Origin: Tomocerus qinae
Taxonomy: Eukaryota > Arthropoda > Collembola > Entomobryomorpha > Tomoceridae
Direction: 5' to 3'
Length of the DNA stretch: 64,000 bases
Assembly: GCA_020055645.1 (NCBI GenBank)
Contig: CM034546.1
Coordinates: 97,588,001-97,652,000, forward strand
The notes under the pieces are model-generated. The model worked only from the letters and a program-made list of their open reading frames with translations, was not told where the DNA came from and searched no databases. Shown here one piece after another: positions 25,656 to 36,900 of the stretch. Position 1 is the first letter of the stretch. Every line of letters starts with the position of its first letter. The position numbers and the translations under genes were made by a program.

Positions 25656-25760
25656 CATATCTGGTACGCATTTGAGTTGGAAGAAACATACTGGGACAGT
25701 TCAGATGCAATTATAATTGTAGTAGTGATACTGATTCGACGACCAGTCCCTGTCAGCTGA
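25656..25760 (+). CDS. Possible last exon of the coiled-coil gene
   Basis: A very good acceptor (TTTTTCTTGTTTTTATATACTAG) is followed by 34 codons and a TGA at 25758-25760, open in the phase-0 frame that the exon at 24409 requires. It reads HIWYAFELEETYWDSSDAII, then a run of Ile/Val and the basic end LIRRPVPVS. The short hydrophobic run is too short for a normal membrane span. No AATAAA lies close by; the nearest good one is near 26.31 kb. If real, it closes the reading frame of the split gene. Alternatively the gene continues to more distant exons. Confidence 0.33.
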   Translation, partial: HIWYAFELEETYWDSSDAIIIVVVILIRRPVPVS

Positions 25761-28700
25761 CAAGTCAAGTAGTTAGACATAATGCAATGCTTGTTCAAAC
25801 GACAAACATTATTTCGTATACCATCAACTATCTCTTCATCAGCTACGGAGTGCTTTGATCTAGAGAGCAGTGTACCTCAACTTAGTAGAGTGTGTGCAAT
25901 GTGAATCTTAAAAATTTGACACAGATTTCTGCCTAACGAGGAGTATTTGTCTTTATATTTGTCTACGAACATAGAAAAGGCAAACAGACGCAGTTATTTA
26001 TTACATGTACATACATATACGTGGGAACACAATTACAATTTGACAAGTTCTACCTTCTCTACTTACTAAATATCATTTGGTACAAAAGAAATGAAGACGG
26101 TAGCTCGTTTTTGATTCACAGCATTCTTCTGGACCTTTGCATAAAATAGACAGGTACAATGGTACACATAACCTATAGATAAAATACGATAATTATCTAG
26201 CAACTTTCTTAATAGACTCTCATTGTGATATTTGCCATGCATGGACTCTCTAACTAGAGTAAATACAATAGAGAAGCCATCTCCCAATTAGTATACATGG
26301 AAATATCTTGAATAAATACAAAAGAGGAATAAGTACCAAGTAAGGACAATTATTATAAGTATTATTATACAGACGAAAGTAAACTACCATTTCACAAATG
26401 CAAATAGACGAGTCAAAGAAGTAGTAAAAAGCTCATTTACGACATTCATTTTGTCTTTATATTGCTATTCACTCTCTAAATAATCTGAATTCTCTTCACA
26501 TTCAATATTAAACAAATTACAGCGAACACAGAATTGACATTTCATACATGTACACAATCTTGTACTTATATAGCCAGAATTTACATACCTAGTCTACCGT
26601 AACAGTCTAAGTACAATAAATTATGTAAGCAGCTGCTACAATGGAAATAAAAATATGGAAATCGAAACTGTCGTAAAACAGTGCAGGTAGAAAATAATAT
26701 ATTCAACTAGCAAAACTGTGTAACTAATTAGACACTTGGCAATTCCCCTGCTTTCTGCTAACGACGTGTCCTTTTCACTGACAACCTACTTCAAATGTAT
26801 ATGCAAATGCACTCTGAAAATATTCAGACAATTTGTGACTACATTCATCTCAGAAATTAAAAAGGAGGCATATTATATCTAGTCCTATTATGTGTTTATG
26901 TATAATGTGTGCATAATTCTTTACAATAGTCTCAAGTTATTGTGTTTATCTCGAAAAGGACTTAGTGCCAAAGATTATTCTTGTTCTGGTGTGTTACTTA
27001 AATGTTATCGTCTTGCTGCGTTGGTATTTATTGCTGCTTGAGTAATTTCCCTACATTTGGTATGGTGAGATACGATATGACGGAGATACGCAATGACGAT
27101 CAGCAAAGTGATGTTCCACTAGAATATTCTGAACAATTATGTATTTTGATAGCATTATTTTGATTCAGAGTCTAAAGAAAACAAGGTGAGTCAGTGGAAA
27201 AATGAAGAAAAAAGGTTTAATCCAAATGGTCTGACATCTGGCTTGACTTAACATTTTCTGTCCCAGTAAACACATATCTATACAGATATAAATGTATGTA
27301 ATATAGAGAAAGGAGTGAGTAGAACATAGAAGGGTTTTCTTAAGGATCCCATTAATTTTGTAACGTGTGATACTGACGAAGGACAATAAGTAGTACGGTG
27401 ATAGATGGACAAGAGATGGGATTAGCCAGGCCAAGCCTTTCAACAATATATAGTCCAAAAGCAGACGCCATAAGTTTCTGCACTGTTGCAATAATACTTA
27501 ATATATGGTTTAGAAAAGGAGTAAATAAGTGTAGACACGTAATAAACAGATGACAAGGAAAAGGGGAAAACTAGGACGAGTCGCTTGTTCACATAGCATA
27601 GCACATAACATACATAAGTCTAACAGAACCGCCTAATTGACACAACTTCAGTGTGTAAATGGATTGTAAATGAGTAATCACAATATTTGATCAGGAAGGC
27701 ATTGTGCCCATTTTAGGACGGAGTTGACTTAACTATTGACTTCACTTACAATTCGCTCCATTTGGTTCATTATGTTCTGTCCAACCTAATCTCTAGCCAT
27801 TATTGTAAATACAAATCCTTCACACTTACTGAAAGTAAAATCCGGCCAATAGCTATAGCACTACAAATGTCGATGCGTTGTAAATACATTGGTACTTATC
27901 TTTTAGTTATTTAACCATTGTGTTCAATTGAGTGTAGAATTTTTGCATAACTAAATAGGTAAAGAATGCGTAGTTGTTGAGGTTGATATAGTTGCACGTG
28001 TTGTCATTACGTATGGGCATACTTGACTTATACATGCAACCTGTAAAGGATTGCGTTATTGGAAAAAAGGAATTCCAAACTTACACCTGCATCTTAGCAG
28101 AGTATAAAAGTCTAATACATAGTTGCATACATACCTGTGTAGAAGTTAATGGAGCATAATTGTGGTTTCTGATGGACAGACAGATGAGACAGCTCTCTGA
28201 GTCAGTTACTCAGTTAGTGGATTTGAATTACCTTTTCTATTCGATGAGATAGATGCGACAAGATTAAAATTTCAATTTCGTTTAATTTGATGTTTGTATC
28301 CTAACCTATGTATATACTCAGTGCATCCAATAATATAATATTATGCTCTTATTTAACTAAGTAGGAGTAGTCACAGATGGGTTTACAAGTACGATGATGT
28401 CGACTGCAGGCAATTGTGTTTGTACAGTGCACTCTAATACAAAGTAAATACTGACAGGCAGAGGAAGTTTTGCAATATATTATTAGTATTTACTATATTA
28501 TAACACAATAATTTACATAAAGAACTTGTTTGTCTCTAATAAGATAGAAATGATGATAAACAACATGATTTCATTATTTACAACCCAGGGATGCGACAGA
28601 ATTTCAAGTAGGTACCTGCTTGATGAAAGTATTCATGTGTATAATTTCAGATACTGAGACATGATTACCTGATCTGTCAATTACATCTCTTGCTGCAATA

Positions 28701-29610
28701 GCACAAAGCTTTAATAATGCATTTAGTGAATGACAACCCGCAGAATCTAATTCCTGTGACAGACAGGTGGTTTTTCTTTTTACAACTTATCAGATCCTTT
28801 CGTTAGCTATTTCGATTCAAGTAACAATTCTCTACAATTTGATATAGTTTAATACATAAATGTATACAGTTTAATCTGTGGAATCTTTAATCTTTCTATT
28901 TCGACAGAAACCCTATTCACTGATACAATTCGTTATGTAAAACGCTTTTACACATGTCAACATTAATGTCACATAGTAATTTGTCATAATTGTTGTCTAG
29001 TGCAAATCAAATTGTAAATCATAATTGGCAAAGCCAGATAAGTCAATAAGCCACGTGTGATTAGTGACTGTCACTATCACTATTTGTTAGCTAATCAAGT
29101 CAGAGTCCAGTCACCTTGTCATTTAAACTAAGTAATGCAAATAACAAACAACATATTCATTTTACTATTTATAATGTGGGCGTGTATTGTATTATGGTTG
29201 TGACTGCAGCACGACAAAAATGACGTTTCTGCGACGAATTGCATTATGCATTCCATTTTATTCTAATAAACTATTTCTGATGTTATAATTCTGTGGTAAC
29301 TTAAAAGTTACTTATACCCATGTCGAAAAAGCACCATTTCACAATAATGGTACCTGCAAGTGGACATTCTCAACGTGCAGCGAAAACTAGTACCAAAATG
29401 TCCGCGTCATACCTAACCCAAAGTCTACCTCCTATTTATAAAATCAGTGATATTAATAATCTTTTGCCCAATGTTTTATTAATTGGCAATAACGCATTCT
29501 CATTCTGCTATAAGAAAGTGGCAAGTACAATATATTTGACTGTAGGAAATAAAAATTTAATGATGTGCAGTTGTAGATTGTATATAAGCAGAGCCGTCAT
29601 ATTGTATGTG
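25761..29610. other. Long AT-rich stretch, no firm genes
   Basis: Nothing recognisable was seen except one curiosity. At 27169-27185 a 17-base segment lies between the acceptor TTATTTTGATTCAG and the donor ACAAG|GTGAGTC, both excellent. It could be a microexon, but there is no way to confirm this from the sequence. Open frames at 27.2-27.5 kb on the minus strand look random. Confidence 0.4.
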
Positions 29611-29614
29611 TTTA

Positions 29615-29985
29615 TTTATTTTTCGAAAATATGTAGGTAAAAAAGTTTAAATAATTGCAAAATGTGTACAGAAATATCTACAAAAAACAGCAAAATAAAT
29701 ATAGAAAAGGTACCCAAAAAAGGAAAATATGTACGAAAATATGTACAAAAAAATCAGATAAATATACAAAATTTTTTAGGCAAATGACTAAAGAAAGTTT
29801 ATAAAGGCTATATATTGAAAATACTTTATTTTCTAAATTGAGTCAAAAAGTTTCTACGCTGTGTTAATATATAGGCTTAATTGGGAAAAAAGGCCAAAAT
29901 ATGGACAAAAATGTTCTACTTCCCAAAATATGTATGAAAATATTTTTTAGGCTCCTAACCCTAAAATATGAAAATATGTTAAATA
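29615..29985. repeat. A-rich stretch with recurring AAAATATGTA words
   Basis: About 370 bases carry repeated AAAATATGTA or close variants (GAAAATATGTAGG, GGAAAATATGTACG, AAAATATGTACAAAA, AAAATATGTATGAAA, AAAATATGGACAAAA) and two copies of ATTTTTTAGGC (29770s and 29945-29955). The spacing is irregular, so this is not a simple satellite. It resembles the subterminal repeats of some DNA transposons, which bind transposase, but no terminal repeats or transposase frame were found. Confidence 0.45.
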
Positions 29986-29989
29986 AAGT

Positions 29990-32400
29990 GGGTGTCAAAA
30001 TGCTTGAAAAGTTGTGAAACGTTGAGATCCGAAGTCTCAGGACTGAATTCTCAAGCATACAAACATGTTTTTCTTAAATATCACGGCCCTTATTGATAAC
30101 AGAAATTCAAACCTATAAGCTAATGCTATATTTTTTCTATTGTGTTGTCATTATTGTGATAGTCTCCGAAACATTACTGATTAAGAAAAATTCACTATAA
30201 GTAGTGTCTACACAGCAAATGCATGTGGTAATCTATATGGATAAGTTTTATCCCTAAAGTTGTGTAGCTGCTTTGATGTAAGAATACGTAGGATGGAATT
30301 GGAGAGAGCAACAGTGCAGTGCTCCATGTGAATACATGTTACTACAACAAGCTTGGCGAGTTAGAAAGGTTTGGTTCTCAGAGAGTAGATGCCAGCATAA
30401 TCTAAAAAGGAGAACAGAGAACTTGTATTTCATTCTTTACCTTTTCCAACCTAAAGCTCTATTTCTTTTGTAGCTTGAAGCGAAAGAAATTATGATTTAT
30501 TGTTTCGTTTCTTCTACAAAAATATGCAAAGTTTTACTGCTTGTTATTATTATCATTAGAAACTTTCCGTTTGCTGAAAAGAAAGATAGTCAAAGAAAGG
30601 ATGGTAACTTTTAACATGTAAGATGGATTAACAAAATTCAAAGTTTTTTAGCATGAATATGTAGTAAAAAGTGTTAAATTTTATAGCATTGTGTTGTCTT
30701 CCATATAGTATAGTACGGATCATAAGTAATATTAGACGTTTAGAATGTGTTTGCAAAGTTGGTAAATCCCTCCACAATTGAGATTCAGAGTAATAGAATT
30801 TAGGCAAAGGAGTTGAAGCAAAGTGAGTAACCCTTTCGTTTAGAGCCATTAGGCGAGAGATTCCCCAATGGACTTTGTGGATGCGCGTAGAAAGAGTCGG
30901 TGCTAACAGGATTTCACATGCGACTGTAACAAATCAAATTACCCTTAAAGTATTAAGCGAGTCCACAGTTCATTCAAGAGCCGTGCATTGTCCCTTGTAA
31001 TATATTGCCCATTTTCCTATCTTGTATTTAGATCTTCTTCTCCACTCCTCTTGCTAATAAAGTATATCGGATTGAATGCAACTCTTGAGCTGAAGGCAAT
31101 TCAAGTCAAGAGGATTTCATTCCAATTGGACATGGGCTAGCAAATAATTTCTGCTCCTTCGTCAGACTCTATAGAATGTAGAAATTTCATACCTATTTTG
31201 AAGTAGGTTCGTTGTTATTACCTTTTCTGCTCGGCCATATTTCATAGAGTACTCTTGGGGATGACTAGCACTTAAAGCAGTCAAATATCTTGAAAAGCAT
31301 CCCACGTCTATTCCGTTTTTAGTAGAGGCGGTAAATGCTTCATATTACATAACAGCATGAAATAGAAAATGAACTATTATTGCTAAGAGTTGTATTTCTT
31401 CTCCATAGGCACTTACTATTTATGTAGTAAACGTAGTAAACTAGGTGGAAACAACATCTCCTATATTTTATTCAGTAAAAAGCAATGTAAGGATGTTGTC
31501 GTGAGTCATCTGGAAAAATCCTTCGGCACTCCGCACATCATATCACATCAATGGCAATCCAGTCTAACTCACACTCATACATAGATCACAATAAGTATTG
31601 GGTAAACATATAAAATGGAGTTTATAAGAGTTCTGGAAGGCAATCTCTGGGAAAAGTCGAGGGTTCCCCACTCACCACACGGGGATGACGATCATGCACA
31701 AGAAATACTCGGAAATATCACAGAGTTAGACTTCTCCAGCTCAACTCACTTCACTCCGTGGATGAGCTTAGATAAAATAAAATCTATTGCATGCGTCCAC
31801 ATCCAGTTTTCCTCGATATTAGAAATATCTATATAACTACTATAACTATATACCCCGTTATATCTTTAGTATATGATCCGAACTTGACTGTTGTCTTCTC
31901 TTCCTCTGCTTAGCAATGCAAGGGAAGGCAATAGTGGGGCTTAAGTGTAGGCATGTTGTGCCGTGTCAACTGAACTAAGTAAAGCACCGAAATCGGCTTC
32001 ATCTTCTACTCTGAAGAACTCCATTCCCTTCTCCTATATAAATACTACTGTTATAATATATCGTGCATTATGTTATAGTTGCCTATGATATGGTATGAAA
32101 GGAAAAGTCCCCTCTTCTCTATGTATCTTTTCATTATATTATAATAAATATAATGCTATCCGGTTTTCTCGTTCTTTCTTTCTTCCTATCTCTCTTTACT
32201 CTTTACTTTTCCCTTTATTTCAAGCCGACATTGTCAAATATGCCTGCTTGGGATGGGATTGCATTGGATCTGAGGATTTGACTACTCTTACATACCATAT
32301 TATCAGATTTTGTATATAGGAATTACATAGGAAAAGTATACTTAAGTAAAAACATAGGGAAACAGGGTAAGTGCATTGTGTACACATGTATTATTAGTGA
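29990..32400. other. Non-coding stretch with one open frame
   Basis: Mostly AT-rich. The frame at 31615-31836 (starting MEFIRVLEGNLWEKSRVPHS) is somewhat protein-like but has no splice or polyadenylation support. A GATAAAATAAAA-rich patch follows it. Confidence 0.35.
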
Positions 32401-32421
32401 AGCCGAGAAAGGCAAAATGAA

Positions 32422-32607
32422 ATGGCAAGCTTTACGGTCGTATCGAGACAAAGTAGACACGACACTACACAAGAGCATCATAATAACAACGGTAAGAGTA
32501 AAGTAAAGGAGGCGGAAGATGACAAACCGAAAGTGACTAAGCCTGAGACTCATAATATGATTGTACTATTTATACCGTGTATACATTTAAAAGCACTTGC
32601 TATATAG
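32422..32607 (+). CDS. Possible small exon or short gene, protein unknown
   Basis: A frame of 61 codons starts MASFTVVSRQSRHDTTQEHH and continues into a strongly charged Lys/Glu/Asp/Pro-rich stretch (KSKVKEAEDDKPKVTKPETH), ending at TAG 32605-32607. The composition looks coding. However, a second plus frame is open across the first 90 bases with the donor ACG|GTAAGAG at 32491/32492, and the minus strand is also open, so the low stop density may simply reflect base composition. An AATAAA lies near 32.68 kb. No family is recognised. Confidence 0.27.
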   Translation: MASFTVVSRQSRHDTTQEHHNNNGKSKVKEAEDDKPKVTKPETHNMIVLFIPCIHLKALAI

Positions 32608-33778
32608 GTATATAGGTAGTAGAGCTTAAGGAGGTAGGTATTATGTAGACTTTGCATCAGCGGTAGGTAGAGACGTGAATAAATAGAGAGAGAATAGAAT
32701 AATGGCAGAGAATTGAAATGAAGGGAAGGCTCGGCGAAATAAACGAAGCCAAAATGCGATATGCAAGAGTGAAACCCGGGCGTTTTTCGCCTTTTTCTCT
32801 CCCGCTTCGTTTCCTCTCCTTTGCTCCCGTCTCGTTATTTTCTAGGATAAGAGTTGATTGAAGGAAACAATGCTCATATGATTACATAGCCTAAATATTG
32901 TGCTATTTTATGTATTATTCATTTTTATGTATTGAATGTGCAGAGCAGTTTCATTTATTGTAATATCGGTGCACTTGTTCCAATGATGAATTGTCACACA
33001 ATATGCACATAAACATACATAAAAGAACAAACATGCATGCATAACGTATCTTATCATTTGCCTCTTTCACTGCTTACAACACGAACCAAACATTGAGAAA
33101 TAGAAGAAGTGAGTGTAGTGAGGTTGTTGTCAAACAGTCATAGAAACATTAAACATACGGTGACAACTACGACAGACGACAGGGCCACTGCACAGCACTA
33201 CTCGAAAAATATAAAACTCTGTCTCTTCGTTTGCCTTGACATGGCTACATGAGTGACTGAGTTGAGTTAGGGTTGACATGACATGGTAGCTCTACCATTC
33301 CCGTTTATCTTACAAATCCTATCGTATCTCCTCCACTATTTCTAATAATGTATTCCATCAAGGTAAACCTAATGTGTTTTCATTTCCTTTATGCATCAGC
33401 CGAGTAATAGCACATATTTGTATTGCAAACTTGCTATATCTATATATACCTATACTAAATGACTATACGTGTAATAATGCTGATGATTAGGACACAGTTT
33501 AGTAATTGAGATTTGTGGATGGGATTTTGTGGTATGACTCACCCTACAAGTTACAACACGGAAACTATTGTGATTGTATTCTTCTGAGTGTAACTCTGTT
33601 GTACGAAGGTATTGGGTATGTGACATAAAACCTAGTACCACACATACTGAAGTATATCTGTATTTGCATACAATGGAACTGGAGATTTCTTTCGTCTAGT
33701 CAAGAGTCCCTTCCATGGAATCACAATAGCACAATCAACTTCCATTCTGCATCTGTTACATAAATGCCGTTTCTTATG

Positions 33779-33982
33779 CTAATAATACTTAAGATTTATA
33801 TTTTCTAAGCATTTCCAACTTCCAAGTAAATTCTTCATTGATATAGTCTTCACAGACATGGTTTTAATAAATAGGAAGACTGCTTCGTAGTTAAATAATG
33901 ATTGTGTAGTTTCTGTAGGTTTGATTGAGTTCTTAGTAGTTTCGCCGTCCCAAGACGCGACTGTCTCCGTCTCGTCCGTCAT
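33779..33982 (-). CDS. Possible first coding exon on the minus strand
   Basis: The minus strand reads from ATG at 33980-33982 for 67 codons. The beginning, MTDETETVASWDGETTKNSI, is unusually GC-rich for this window (GACGGACGAGACGGAGACAG) and acidic/Thr-rich, like a disordered N-terminus. Coding character fades in the second half, so a donor may lie inside it (for example after CCATGTCT, before GTGAAG). The direction would be leftward, towards 33 kb. I found no good second exon. Unrecognised. Confidence 0.28.
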   Translation of the reverse strand: MTDETETVASWDGETTKNSIKPTETTQSLFNYEAVFLFIKTMSVKTISMKNLLGSWKCLENINLKYY

Positions 33983-33989
33983 ATTTCTG

Positions 33990-36900
33990 AACTATCAATG
34001 AGAAATACAAAGATTGAAGAAAAAGCAGGATGCCAAGGAATTTCTAATGAATATTTCATGTGACAAGGGAATTCTGTGAATATATACAAATACACTAGCC
34101 TATCCAAACTGCTACAGTATTACTGAATATTTTACTAGACCTAGTCCAACGTGGCAGTTGTAGATACCAATTTCTGTAATGGGTTCTATTTCTCTGAAAA
34201 ATATGTTTTTGATTGAAAGTCAATCCAATGTCATCCAAAGTTGGGAGTTGATTTCCGAAAAGTTTTCACAGTGCGCAGTAGTTTCTGGATTCAATTTGGA
34301 TTTTCAAGGTTCTCAGTTTCACTGAAAGTTTCATAATGTCTTTTGCCACTGCAAAGTTATTAGTATGCATAGATCCTTTTCTACTTTGGGTTTTACATCT
34401 GTCTATCTGCCTCCAATAACATTTTCCGTGTAATAGTATTTGCTCAAAGGCTGTTAAGGGAAGGAAAGCAATATTATCGCAACACAATCAGCCTTTATCT
34501 TTGAACAATCGTCTAGTGATCTGAATATGGTATACAGGGGTTTAAATGCCGCATGTAGATAAATCTACATAAAAAGTAGTAACAAGAGAGTAACTTTAGT
34601 TTTTCCTTTGCCTTTGAATTCTGTTTTGTTTACACAAGCGCCGCAATAATTGTAGGATAAAGAAAAGGCTTTTTCTTCTTTACTATTAGATAATATATCT
34701 TTTGTACACGTATCTGCATTCTACGTGGTTGTACTACACAGTACCAATAATGGATGATGTGCACAACAATTAGGAACAGAATCCCACCAGGAACTTATTG
34801 GATTTACAAGTATCTAAATTACTAGGTCAATAGACAGCTCCCTTGTTAACGGTCTATATAGGAACTGAAAATGCCATTGTTGAATTATTTGGAGAGCCAC
34901 TACTGCATATTGCCTTGCCGGATACGTGGAGGACAGATTGGCTTGATTTTTTCAAAGGCCCGGAATAAGAGAACGTAATTTCTTTTGTGAGATGAATAAT
35001 GGGAAATGCTACTAAAGGGATGGTGATGGGACATGAGATAGCATTTATAATCGCTACTTTACCCAACTGTACCATCACAAATAGCTCGCCTAAACAAATA
35101 GACTGTGGTCTCTGTCTCCTTCGGTTTCTGTGTTCAACCACCGTGAATGATGCCACAAAGATGAAAAATGTAATAGTAATATGTAACATTCTGACTACAT
35201 AATGCAATCCTCAGAATAGAATTAATAGTCATAGTAGATTCCATTTCTATGCGTAAAAACTCCAATTGCTTATGTATTTCTGTATAATATGATGGAGATA
35301 ATAATACAATAAATGAGAGTGGAACACGACATAATGCCAACGAATGGTTGATAGCACTTGAATTTTATACCCTGTGTAATTTGTAAATGTAAGTATTCGG
35401 ATTCTCTGCCCTGTAATAACAGATATCTACAAGTTTTCATCGTCCCGTTGCTTTCTTTTGAAAAGTATATGCTTCCAGATTGTCGCTCGACAGTGTTAAA
35501 TGAACGAGGCGTATCCTCCAATCCTCCACTTTGGGTTGTTTGTTATTCTCAATTTTGATCCTGCTTCATTGTCCTCTCTCCCATTCGACTCTCCTACCAT
35601 TAGTATTGTGATCCTTGAGCTTAGCGCTATGTTATAGCCCTACATTTAGGGTTATCACTAAGTATATAGGAAGAAGTAATCTCTGTAGTATACATAGATG
35701 CTTAGTTGTATTGTAGTGTAGTTACAGTAAGTAATATCCATGATAAATAGCGGGAGCTGTTAGGTTCATTTCTCTTCATCATCCAGATAGTATTACGAAG
35801 CCACCAACCGTCAACGTCAACCTCTAATTTTGACTCCGAACTCATGCCATTTGAATAGGCAGAGTAAATAGATACTAGAGAAGGAAATTACTCGGCTGTT
35901 TACAGCATTATGAGAGAAAAGGAGGCAGAACATTTTAGGAGAAAAGGGCAAAAACTCGTGCTCTCCTATTTTAATCATACTCACTCATTCCTTTGCAGCC
36001 ATTCAAATGCGTCATGAGCAGACAGTCAGCCGTACTTGTACTCTGAAAGTAAATACAAGACTAATAAATACATTTCTATAGGAGTGCTCTTACGCAAAAA
36101 TAAAAGCAAACTAGGAGGTAGGTAAGTCAAGTTTCAATTGTCTACCTCGTTATCCTTTAGCTCAGATCTTCACGTTACACTTGTCATACCATTCACGCTA
36201 CAATTCAACGCTTTATGACTGGAAAAGTACTATGTACTTCACTTCCCAGTATCCACTCTATCACTCAATTCGCATCAAGAGTTATTATTATCGTCTCCAG
36301 CAGAAAGTCGAGTACTACATGTGTACATAACATAGATAGAAATAGCTAGAGCTGGAATGGAAAAATCTATGGAAAACTCCCGGCCATTGTATGGAAGTGA
36401 CTATTTACTCTAGTTTACTTGTACCTGTCTATTCTTAGGAAGAGAGCAGTTGACTTTTCATTTCCTTTTCTTTTATTCTCTCTCCTTTTTCTTTTATTTA
36501 CAGGACAGGGATGGGCTGGAATAAGTTGACATGACATAACATCATGACAACATCTTTCTTTGTCTTATTAGATGAGATTTCAGATTGCTACCTACTCCTT
36601 TTTCTTTCGCACGAAATGCAAACTACAAACTACTCTCAGACATACCTTATATGTACACTTTTGGAGTATTTACACAAAAAAAGAGTTTTCTATCTCAAAG
36701 AATTGTGTACAAAGAAGGTATGCAATTTAATGAAGGTAGAAGAAGATTCTAGACAACAACATGTATAGCATACTTTACTGGTATATATTAAATACAGATA
36801 GGTATATTGTAAACAGACTAAAGAGTTTTTTCTTAAGTACATCCGTACACAGTATTTTAGTGCACTAGGAGACTAAGGTTGACTTAAACGGAACTTTATG

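Noticed and set aside
29320-29640. 106-codon plus-strand open frame
   Set aside because: Runs into the A-rich repeat cluster. No splice or polyadenylation support and no recognisable motif.
34854-35207. 117-codon minus-strand frame with a hydrophobic start
   Set aside because: The start resembles a signal peptide, but the rest has no domain character, and neighbouring frames cannot be joined by phase or splice sites.
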